From Prosapia bicincta (taxonomy: Eukaryota > Arthropoda > Insecta > Hemiptera > Cercopidae): a stretch of DNA of 64,000 nucleotides. The translations under genes and the position numbers were made by a program. The DNA lies in assembly GCA_036971475.1 (NCBI GenBank), contig JBAIZL010000001.1, forward strand, positions 148,860,044-148,924,043, written 5' to 3'. Positions 38,701 to 50,300 of the stretch are shown here, one piece after another (positions within the stretch are counted from its first letter, which is position 1; the number at the start of each line of letters is the position of its first letter). Under the pieces are notes generated by a model. It was not told the origin of the DNA. It worked only from the letters and a program-made list of their open reading frames with translations, and searched no databases.

Positions 38701-41700
38701 AATCCTATAATATGAATTCTAACCCTCTGATTCTTTCCGTTTTGTATGAAAAGGAAACCAGCATGAATCCTATAATATGAATTCTAACCCTCTGATTCTT
38801 TCCGTTTTGTATGAAAAGGAAACCAGCATGAATCCTATAATATGAATTCTAACCCTCTGATTCTTTCCGTTTTGTATGAAAAGGAAACCAGCATGAATCC
38901 TATAATATGAATTCTAACCCTCTGATTCTTTCCGTTTTGTATGAAAAGGAAACCAGCATGAATCCTATAATATGAATTCTAACCCTCTGACTCTTTCCGT
39001 TTTGTATGAAAAGGAAACCAGCATGAATCCTATAATATGAATTCTAACCCTCTGATTCTTTCCGTTTTGTATGAAAAGGAAACCAGTATGAATCCTATAA
39101 TATGAATTCTAACCCTCTGATTCTTTCCGTTTTGTATGAAAAGGAAACCAGTATGAATCCTATAATATGAATTCTAACCCTCTGATTCTTTCCGTTTTGT
39201 ATAAAAAAGGAAACCAGTATGAATCCTATAATATGAATTCTAACCCTCTGATTCTTTCCGTTTTGTATGAAAAGGAAACCAGCATGAATCCTATAATATG
39301 AATTCTAACCCTCTGATTCTTTCCGTTTTGTATGAAAAGGAAACCAGCATGAATCCTATAATATGAATTCTAACCCTCTGATTCTTTCCGTTTTGTATGA
39401 AAAGGAAACCAGCATGAATCCTATAATATGAATTCTAACCCTCTGATTCTTTCCGTTTTGTATGAAAAGGAAACCAGCATGAATCCTATAATATGAATTC
39501 TAACCCTCTGACTCTTTCCGTTTTGTATGAAAAGGAAACCAGCATGAATCCTATAATATGAATTCTAACCCTCTGATTCTTTCCGTTTTGTATGAAAAGG
39601 AAACCAGCATGAATCCTATAATATGAATTCTAACCCTCTGATTCTTTCCGTTTAGTTTGGAAAGAGAGCAAGTAATGAGTTGTTTCCTTTACAAAACAAA
39701 CTCCTTAGACTATCCACCAGGGGACATTCATAGAGACTACAATATACTGACTAATTTACAACACCTGGTGTACTAAATGTTTGTTTAATGTTTATGCAGA
39801 GTTGATTCGTTCAGTGTGATTAAGCTTTTACTTATTGCAATTGAGAAGTTTTAATAATAATAACTTATTTATAGACGAGTGTTTCGGCGATAAATTTTTG
39901 AAAACAAAGACTGTGTTATCTTTTTGTTTTTTGAGAATCGGCGGTAATCAGGTTGATGTCTACAGTAAATGCTAGAAATTGAAAACAAGGTTGAAGAGCT
40001 CGTTATTTGATTCTGGTAAAAGAGGTGTTGCTGCAGAACTCATGGTACATACTCGCCGGTACCAAAAATTACGTAAAACTCCGTTGAATGAAGGAAAAGT
40101 GTCCAGAAAGTGATGATGTAATTTCTAGGGACTTTGATTGATTATATACATAATGTACCATTATCTCAGATTGCTGTAGAAGAGGTATTTTAATTCCGGC
40201 AACTATGTGTTTTTTTGTTTGGAATAAATAATTTGAAACCTGGACAGTTAGATTTTAATTTGTACCACGAACGCGTTGGACAGAAAGGGACAAATGCAAT
40301 CTGCACGTTGTTCCAAAAATATATTGACTACAAAGTTCCTTATAGAATTAAAGAACCCTATGTATTTTCAGACTTTGCGCTTCACAAAACCGTAACCACA
40401 CAATGGTGAGACTGCAACTTACATTAGCAACGACGAAACTATTTGAGAAGGTTTTCTAATATTTCCCTGTCCGTGGACACCCTTTCCTGCCATACGATAG
40501 GGATTTTTCTGTCTTAAAGACAAGAACAACGTTACGTTGATCGTATTTATGTCCCAGATGGATACGCAAGATATGTAGCCGAAGCAAGTTCAGCATGCAA
40601 GTTTATTTCGACACGAAACAAAAGTCTGCAGAGATTTTAAAAAGATCTTCAATGTCGACTGGCCGAAGTTCTTCAGAAGTACCCTCTGCCAATTGAATCA
40701 TATGGAAAAGGAAGTAAAAGTCATTTTCCAAGTGTAAAATTAGCCAAATTAATATGTCCAAAAATTACTAATAAATAATTTGAAACCTTGAAATACTGTC
40801 TTAAAGTATTGCCTAACAGCCTAAAAATGATTTTTTTTAAGTAATAAAAATTATTGGTATTGTATTCCTCCAATCAGTTTTTCATTGGTGAGAATTTCAC
40901 TTTTTCTGATTTAACTCCTTTTTAAAATAAACTATTCTATTAAATTAGGCATTAAATATCTCTTTTTTTTAATAATAGGAAAGATTATTAGCAATCCATA
41001 CTGCATAAATAACAATTTAAAACTATAAGCTAATTATTAATATTTGTATAAATTGAAGTTTAGTTGGATTCAGTAATTAGTTTTTATATTACTTCTATAA
41101 AATCCTCGAGATTAACTCCTAAAAGGTTCATTTTTTATGAATATAGTCATTAATAAATTAAGTCAAATCGGTTACTAATAAATTAATGTAATAAAAACAG
41201 CATCATGATTGGCCTATTTAGTAAAAGAATATTTTCCTCATAACAATAATGCTTGCTCTATTCTTACCTGTGCAAGTTCCCATCCACACATCAATAGCTT
41301 TCACGTAACTGACCTGCGGCAAACCGCTCTGTATACCTGAAACGTGAACTAAAATGGTAATATTTGTACAAGTAAAACTTTTATTCTGGTTTAATTGAAT
41401 AACTTCCCTTATAGGTGAGTGCGTAATTCCTGTTTCTATACAACCTATATACTAGAGAAAATGTTTTACTAATAAAAATGAAAATTATTGAAATTTAATG
41501 TTAATAAATGTTTAAAATATTTTGTAAGAGGTATTAGAAATTATTTCTGAATTATGAAATAATAGTTTACTAATAAACTTAAATATATAAAATGTATTCT
41601 TTTAATGCATAACAAGCTATCTGGATTCTATTTTTCTTATAAAATCAGAGCAATGGCTTACCCTTGTTGAGAGTGTAAAGTAAGGATAAACAAGATATTT

Positions 41701-44700
41701 AAGACATTATACCATTTTAAAATCTTTACTTAAAATTCATTGGAATTTGTCCAAAAATATCAAGATTATTTCAGGTATAAGAATATATTACACATCTTAG
41801 TACAGTATAGTTTCGACAATTCGAGGTAGATGGGACCGACGCCTTCTCGAAATATCGAAAAACTCTGATTACACGGACATACGTTCCTGTACATTAGAAA
41901 ACACAGGATTTCTAATAAACCCTAATACTACAATTAATAATGCACAATATAGGTTTCTAGAACGTTATTGATTACAGTTCTTACATAATTAATGTTTCTT
42001 TGGAATAGCACATTGTTCATCGTGGTTGCTACTGATTTGGAAAAACTTTTTATCTGACTGCTAAGTTTGTTTATCAGATCGTTTTCCTGATTCGGTATCG
42101 TAGCAGAAGCCTATCTATTGGCGTAGAGTCTATCGTTCAATATAGCGTAGTGCAGTTTCTAAGGCGGTCGTTTTTTTGCCGTGACTGATTTTCCCTTCTG
42201 GCACTGTCTCGGTCAAACGCTTCTACTACTGCTTCAGTAGTATTTTGTACCACTTTAATAATCGTAACATCTGCTATCTCAAATTGTTCACATAGAAATT
42301 TTCACAACCTAGAAGTGTCTTGATAAGAAACGTCAAATCTGTTTCTACTTGTGGATCAATAACGCAGTCAAAAGTTTCTTTGTGGCTCAGGATTTAATTT
42401 CACTTATTTGATGTTTCTTCTTTTATTTATCAAGTACGCAATTCTCTCGCTGTAATTTTGTTATTAGATATGCTACAATGCTTTCTTCAACTTCAGTCGC
42501 TTCCAAGAGTAATTGTAAAAGGCAGTGTATGATTTTTGTATCCATACATTCCAAAGCACACTGATACATCGGCTGGATTGGGCTCGTAACATTAGCAGAA
42601 TATATAAAGCACGGATATTATCAGGAAACAGTAGATCTCTATCGAGATGCGAGGGTGCTTTATCTAACATTAAAATACCCTTCCAAAGCAAATGCTTTGC
42701 TTTTAAAAACCTTTCAGTTTCGCGCACAAACTCATTAAAAAACAACTGTGTGAACAGCACTCTATCCAGCTAATCAACGGTTTTGTTTTTGTATGAAACT
42801 GGGAATGCTGACGTGGAAAAGTTTGTAAACGCCCCCGGAGGCACAGCTGATTAGTCCCGCGGCCTAGCCCAATCGAATTAACCGGAAGCTCGAAAAATTG
42901 GGACTCGGAATAGAAGGACTCTACTGTATATTGAAATATGCTTAATGGGAAAAATATTTTTTAAATAAAAATTAATAAAATATGTAATTTGTCTACTAAA
43001 GCATTTGTTTTAGTTGGTACTACGGCTAAATGAATAAAACTCTAGTTCTCCGACAGTCTAAGGTCTATTTTTCTTGTATTTAAAGTTGTAATAAACAATA
43101 TATATGTGTATTCCAATTTATTTTAGCAATGATATATCATGCGAGGCATAGAAACTGACTTATAATTAAAATTTTTATATCATGTAGCCTACATCTAATT
43201 TCAATATAAATATGTTTAGAAAGATTAAAAGAATTTCTGTAATATTATTCATTCACCATTATTATAGCCATTGGTCTTTCAAACAATTAGATTACTTTAC
43301 AAAGTTTAATTTGTAATAGATTTTGAATGTGTAATATTAGTTATTATACGTGTTTCATTTCTATGGTATAAATAATTATATTGTAATATTTTTAAACCGT
43401 TCTTAGAAAATGTTTTTTTTTAAATTAGGTTACTGAAAAACTATACATTAAAAATGTAAAGGTACATCTTTAGTTTAAAACTTCATAGCAACGGAAATGG
43501 AAAATTTACCACCGTAATTATCAATAGTTTTATTAAAGAAAAGTTGTTAATGCTTGTGTTATGTTGCTGCAATTATCGTTCATTTCTAGGAAAGTAGATC
43601 AAACTTACATGAAGAAAATTATAATTGGCTATAAACTGGAGCGATTATAACATACTTATTTCACTAAATCTTCAAATTAAATACGATATAATTACTATAG
43701 CTAAGTTTATATTGTTATATCTTTTACTTTTTACTTTTATACGGTAAGTTTTGAAAAGCAAATTTTACATTAAACTTTAAATTATATATAAAAGTACTAC
43801 TAAACTTTAGATCAGCTTCGGAAGCTACTTAAGATTGCAATTAATTATCATACATACATTTAAACACTACGATTGCAGCTTTAAGAACAATGTATACATA
43901 ATGGGATTGAAACTCACCAGAACTTTGCGAAGAGACCGCTAGAAGTGTGGTTACACCCAGTGTCGTCCGTCCTGGCACAGAGTCCACGTCCATCCAGAAG
44001 GATACCCACGAGATTACCACGATCAGTATGGTTGGTAAGTAGCTCTGAACAAGGTGGAAACCTACGGACCTACTGAGGTAGAACTCGGCGACCAGGCAGC
44101 TGTAGTTTCCTTGATAGAAATGAAAAAAACCATAAAAACATTGTACATTATAGGTTCAGGGTTCTTGGTAGTCTATGAGTGGGAAAGGCTATTCGTTCGT
44201 ATAGACCTGGTTCACGTTTTGCCACGTTTTCAGCATCTAATAGTATTATTTTATGCTAAATAAAAAAAGGGAACATCACTCGCATTGAAAGTTGGTTAAT
44301 TTAAGTAACTTTGTTAAGTTTTTAATAAAAAAATGTTTGACTAACGTTCTATATCTAAAATTCCTTCAAGCAGAACCAACACAATTCATTTGCAAAGTGT
44401 TTTATATTTATTTCCATTGGGATAATTTTATTTATAGCAAAAAAATGGTCCATAAAATATCAATGCCTGAAGGGAATTCTATTCCGTTCTCTTGGATTGA
44501 ATTTAAAGGCAGCATATAAAGCAGGGCTTAAAACCACTCGACCAATACGAACGTAGCTTGATAGAACGTGTTCCTTTGCTTTTGCAAAGCACTCTGGATA
44601 TCTTATTTTGCATATATTGAAATGAAATGACGCCGGAAATAAAATATTCTTTGATATTTGAGGACTCTGAGGTTGATATCGGATTATGTTAAATTTGATG

Positions 44701-44863
44701 GTTAGTTGAAATAGCTAGCTGTAAAATATGTTGGTAAAATATCAAGCAACATTCTAATCAGATTTTCCCTACAAATAATTTTTAATTGGAGTGACTGTGT
44801 TTAAAATAAGTTAATTAACTACACATACAAAAAAACTATTAAAAAACTTTATTCCTATTAAAT

Positions 44864-44900
<37 letters not shown>

Positions 44901-44919
44901 TTATATAAATATTTATAAT

Positions 44920-45006
<87 letters not shown>

Positions 45007-45048
45007 TATTATATTATATATTAATTATATAAATATTATTATATATAC

Positions 45049-45097
<49 letters not shown>

Positions 45098-45974
45098 AAA
45101 ACGACACAGATTATTCAAATACAAGAATATTTATTATTTTATATCCAAAGATTTTCGTTGGCAAACAGTACCAACATCATCAGGAATGAAAATTACAATA
45201 ATGTAAGCTATAGGCCTAAAACATATGTTTATTTAGAAATAGAATTGTTGCTAAATTTATACAAATTGCCAAATTTATTTTGTTGCTGTAACTTTATAGG
45301 CCATGAAATAAAAAATATCACCAATTTATTTAAAAATACAAATATCAAAATTGCATACAAAACTAATTACAAAATAATAAACATAATAAATATCAATAAT
45401 AAAACAATTAATATGCATGAAAAAGGAGGTGTTTATAAATTAGAATGCAAAAATTGTAATAAAGCTTATATAGGTCAAACAAAGAAAAAATTAAAAGAAA
45501 GATATAAAGAACATTTAAATGCCTATATTAATCCAGAAATATATAAATCAAATTTCGCAAATCATTGTATTAATAATAAGCACCAATTTCCAAATATAGA
45601 AAATATGAGACTTATAAAAGAAATTAATAAGGGATTAAGAATATATATATATGAAGCATTCGAAATATATAAACACAATAATAATAACAAATTAATAAAA
45701 GAACAAATACAAATACATTCTAAATTTGATACTATATTCAATGTCTATAATGTTACAGCAACAAAATAAATTTGGCAATTTGTATAAATTTAGCAACAAT
45801 TCTATTTTTAAATAAACATATGTTTTAGGCCTATAGCTTACATTATTGTAATTTTCATTCCTGATGATGTTGGTACTGTTTGCCAACGAAAAGCTTTGGA
45901 TATAAAACAATAAATATTCTTGTATTTGAATAACCTGTGTTGTTTTAAATTATTAAACAAGAAAACGTATTTTA

Positions 45975-46029
<55 letters not shown>

Positions 46030-46381
46030 TGATACGTATTCCTTCACGGATATATATATATATATTTAAGATCAAATAATATACACAAATACAGGAATAT
46101 TTAATTTATTGAACAATAAACTCAAAGCTTTTCGTTGGTTTACATTAACAAGATCTTCAGGAGTTACAATAGTAAGAATTATAACAGAAGAAGAATAGTT
46201 CTTTTATCATTCTTACTATTGTAACTCCTGAAGATGTTGGTAATGTAAACCAACGAAAAGCTTTGAGTTTATTGTTCAATAAATTAAATATTCCTGTATT
46301 TTTGTATATTATTTGATCTTAAAAATATTCTAACAGGAAAACACATTTGATATTCTCTATATATATAAATATTTATAATAC

Positions 46382-46444
<63 letters not shown>

Positions 46445-46597
46445 ATAAATTTAAAATATTTCAAACACAAGAATACTTTTAATGAATATATTTATTCAAT
46501 AAATATAGAATAGAATAAATATATTCATTAAAAGTATTCTTGTGTTTGAAATATTTTAAATTTATTAACTATATATACAAGAAAACATATCACCATA

Positions 46598-46655
<58 letters not shown>

Positions 46656-47299
46656 GTATAAATAAAAATTAGGCACGTTGTGAATGCACGAGTGTGCACG
46701 CGCGTCTTAGAGAGAATGTCAGTTTCTTGAAACTGATAAAAGCTATATTTTCATTCATTCAGAAAGCTTTAGGACTGAATAACAAAAAAAAATTCCAACC
46801 AATACCTCACTAGAAGAAGTCTCAAATATTAAGAGAACAAACATTTAATAGCACTAATTTAATTGATAAACCTGTGATGACTTTGAAATTTCAATTACGC
46901 AACGTCTCAAAGGTGACACACAGATGAAGTGGACTTTTGATTATATGTTTTCTTGCATTCACGGTTGGTTCTCTGAATAGAAAACGTAATCTACACCAGG
47001 TTCCGTCGCTAAATGAAATTTCTCACCAAGTATTCAAACAGCCTCATCTTACCTTCATTAACACGTCGGTGACCTACTTCTAGTGTTTCTACGTACACCG
47101 AAGATGAAATAACGGGAAGTGAATGTCTAGGTGAATGTTTGTAAGAAGATTTTATTTATCCAAGTTATACAAATTTTAACTTACTCGATACTACTATTTC
47201 AAAGTTTTAGAGTAATACGAGTAACAGCCTTATAATTTGTAAAGATAAGAGGCTACAATTCGTAGATATACGAAACTATATAAATCATACGCGCGCTCC

Positions 47300-47348
<49 letters not shown>

Positions 47349-50300
47349 TCACACACACACACACACACACTCACTCACACTTACACACACACGAACACAC
47401 ACACACACACACAGAGAACAGTATATTTATCTATTACATCATACAAAATTTACAGTCTTTCGTCAAATACAATGTCGGTGTCTTCAAGATCAAATGTATG
47501 TAACCCTAGTTCATCGATAGTACTGAATTTCACAAGAAATCGATTATACTATATGCAAATTGCACCATATACATCACAAATACATAAAAAAGGCTTCCCT
47601 TTTAAAAGTAAGAAAAACCGGAATAAGAATATCTGCTTTGTAAAAATATTAGAGTTTAAATATGTTGTTCAGAGTTGGTGGAGAAAAAGCGTGGACGCAA
47701 AATTTAACAATCTGTACATATTTAAACTAAAGAATTTCTTGTTTGAAAACAATTTACCAATTTGGAAAGATTCTTGACAGTCGGAAGCACGAATGCCAAC
47801 AATTTCAAACTGAGGCATGCGCAGTCCTTTGCCCATGATGACGGGATTCAGTGTCTTCCACTCTAGACGGAGCTCCTCAATGGTTTTGGAAACTGTAAAA
47901 AATGCTTGCAAGTTTAGTGATAGGTAAATACATGGTAACAATTTGTTTGGTAGCAAATAGCAATGTTTCAGTTAAACACAGAAGTCACATTATCAACCAT
48001 TTAAGTGTTGCACAGAAAATGTTTTACATTCAATTAATTATTTCCATTACAATCTCTATAAATATATGTATGAACTATTTAACAGTCACATACTAGTTTG
48101 GCAGTTTTCATACTCTAAGATACAGAAATAAGTTGGTTATAATAATATATTGGTGGTTATGTCGGTTAAATGTATATTGGTATTAATGGAGTGTTTCTTT
48201 CCGAAGGACCAGCTGTTTAATAAAACAGCAGCTCAAATAGTTTTATCCAAAGTACGTAACATGCATTTTCTGGTGTGTATTTGGCAAAGAGGGGCGTAGC
48301 TATTAAATCTTATGGTATGGATTAGATGGCACTACACATAGATAAGGCGAGACAGAGGAGAGTCCACAAGAGAACAACATAGCTTTATGCCTATGTACGA
48401 GTATGTAGGAGCAAACTCGTCACGAGTTCGCGTAACTCGTGCTTTTGCTCAGGCAATGCTCAACTTGACTCAGGATACGTACGCATTTTACTCAGGACTA
48501 TTCTTACCCCATGATGAGGCTCTCAATATTGTTACATAATAAAACGATTGTTTCTCAAATAAAACAAATCACTAATTCAGATGTCATAAAAATAATGTAT
48601 AAATTCCTATGCTATATATATAACACTATCAATGAGACACCTTTTTATTTTAATACGATGTACCAGTCACAGATGGAGTATATAGGTTTTGCGTCGAGTA
48701 AAATTTCTTTCAGTTAAACATGGCACTACTCCATTAACTCCAACTTCATGAAATCCTAAAAATACAAGATTTACTGAAGTACTATAAATACGGGAGCGTT
48801 TCATTTCCGCAACAATATGCTAGCCATAGTATATTTTTTTCATTCTAATAACAATATGGAAGACGGGTATATAGTATTATCACGTCATTGACATTGAAAG
48901 AAACGAATTTGTTGCTACAATAGGGGCAAAGAGCAAACATAAACATTAGAATGTCCTTTCCTGCTATCAGCTCATCTATTCTACTCATTCGGAAATTCTA
49001 AAAGGGCCTAGAAGATCGAGAAAATTCTCCGGGAATAGATACTCATGTGTTGTTTGGTGTCCTGAGAACAATGCCGGCATCAAAAGTGGTATGAAACTAT
49101 ATGCCATCAGCTAGTATAAAGGTATTTGTCATTGTATTTGGATGTTTCTCCAAATACATCTAAATTTGTAGTAAAACACCAAAATAATTGTAAATAGTTT
49201 AAATTAATTTTACCAAGAACTCTTACTGATACAATTTCTCCCTTGAACAATCCCTCTACTTAAAAGGCAACTTCGGCGGTTGATAACGTCTCTCTCCTTA
49301 TTACCTTCTTCACCAAAGAATAGACAGGCCACATTTCTAAACCATTTTACAGACGAGTAAAGGCCTAATATCAAATTAATTTAAAAAAGATATGTATATA
49401 CATAAAATAAAGAAAAAACGAATTTAGTACTATAAACAACATTCTAAAAAAAACGTTTTTACGTTTAACGTAACATTTATAAAAAAAATTTGATTATGAA
49501 AACTCATTTGAAACATTATTTAAAAAACACAAAACTATAACAAAACTAGGGGCTTGTAGGGGCAAATTCCCCCAATAATTCTGAAAAAAATTAAAACTTT
49601 TGTTAATTACTTTTATTTTTTTATTACAATTTAATATAATTTAAATTTTTCATAACAAAATTTCCTCATAAACTATATTTTTTGTGAATTTGTTTTCAAT
49701 TTGATTTTTTTTTTACCAATGGTATTATCAATATCTATCTTTAATCCATCTTGAGATTTTACTCGACTTAGTGCAACATAAAGTTGATCATGTGTAAAAA
49801 CAGGTTTGGGCGATTGAAGCATTACTTATAGTTATTGAAAATGTAAGTCTTAAGAGGAACTAGTTCTTTTTCGTTTGAAATGACATGTTAGGATCTGTTG
49901 ATATTAATTCAACTATTGGTAAAAATATGATATTTCCATTTCCAGAACCAGTGATTATTTCTAATTTAATACACTTGTCAAATATATATATTATGATAAG
50001 ACGGACTCAAATAACTAAACCAGATCCCAATTTCATATTTCTAATAACCTTTAACACAGTTAAAATATTTGTACTCAGCTGTTTTTCATATAATATTTGT
50101 ACAGCTGTTTCTCAGATGAAATATTTGAAAATCATACTCAGCTGTTTTTCATTGCAATGTTTTTCTTATGGAGATTTTTGGTAACCTTAAGTTCTTCAAA
50201 AACCTATAAATATTGTAAATTGAGATAAACGTATACTTTTCCACGCTCCATCGTGTCAATATCTTTAATTCGAGCCATTTACCAGCTCTGTACGGCCGTC

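Larger units (their letters stand above)
28121..41267 (-). other. Channel intron F-G (13.1 kb), mostly satellite DNA
   Basis: About 83% of this intron is the 65-bp satellite. 28121-28787 is AT-rich single-copy-looking sequence, and 39676-41267 holds a decayed transposon-like coding fragment. Confidence 0.8.
41337..43917 (-). other. Channel intron E-F (2.6 kb)
   Basis: Contains a Tigger/pogo-like copy; the rest is AT-rich without recognised features. Confidence 0.75.
45094..45949. mobile_element. Penelope-like mini-element: inverted hammerhead arms flanking a GIY-YIG endonuclease
   Basis: Two arms of about 198 bp, 45094-45292 and 45752-45949, are near-perfect inverted repeats. Between them lies only the GIY-YIG endonuclease end of a Penelope-like retroelement; the reverse transcriptase is missing. 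Each arm holds a hammerhead motif pointing outward. Penelope-like elements are known to carry hammerhead motifs in their pseudo-LTRs, to be 5'-truncated often, and to have tandem or inverted pseudo-LTR arrangements, so this fits a 5'-truncated copy joined to an inverted pseudo-LTR. Both sides are TA-rich: (TA)n abuts the left arm, and on the right ACAAGAAAACGTATTTTATA leads into (TA)n. It lies inside a channel intron; the endonuclease strand is opposite to the gene. Confidence 0.82.
46065..46322. mobile_element. Fold-back Penelope-type remnant with paired hammerhead motifs (family 1 variant)
   Basis: Arms of about 110 bp (from TTAAGATCAAATAATATAC at 46065, complement ending at 46322) surround a short spacer near 46180-46205. 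Each arm holds a hammerhead pointing outward. It is the same design as the GIY-YIG element but without any coding insert, and the stem I and core sequences differ, so it is a separate lineage rather than a simple deletion copy. Confidence 0.75.
44110..47757 (-). other. Channel intron D-E (3.6 kb) with a Penelope/palindrome cluster
   Basis: Holds alternating (TA)n/(CA)n tracts and three palindromic elements between about 44865 and 46660, then a (CA)n tract at 47303. The rest is AT-rich. Confidence 0.8.

Noticed and set aside
28788..39672. Possible CRISPR array (regular short repeats)
   Set aside because: Units are contiguous with no unique spacers, and the genome is an intron-bearing eukaryote; it is a satellite.
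42525..42773. Plus-strand 82-codon frame
   Set aside because: Antisense shadow of the Tigger/pogo transposase remnant.
45002..45295. N-terminal part of the open frame leading into the GIY-YIG domain
   Set aside because: It is translated TA repeat and the inverted arm; the same arm on the other side also gives an open frame, so it is not a real protein N-terminus.
47472..47777. 101-codon plus-strand frame
   Set aside because: Lies in a channel intron and overlaps exon D antisense; no domain.
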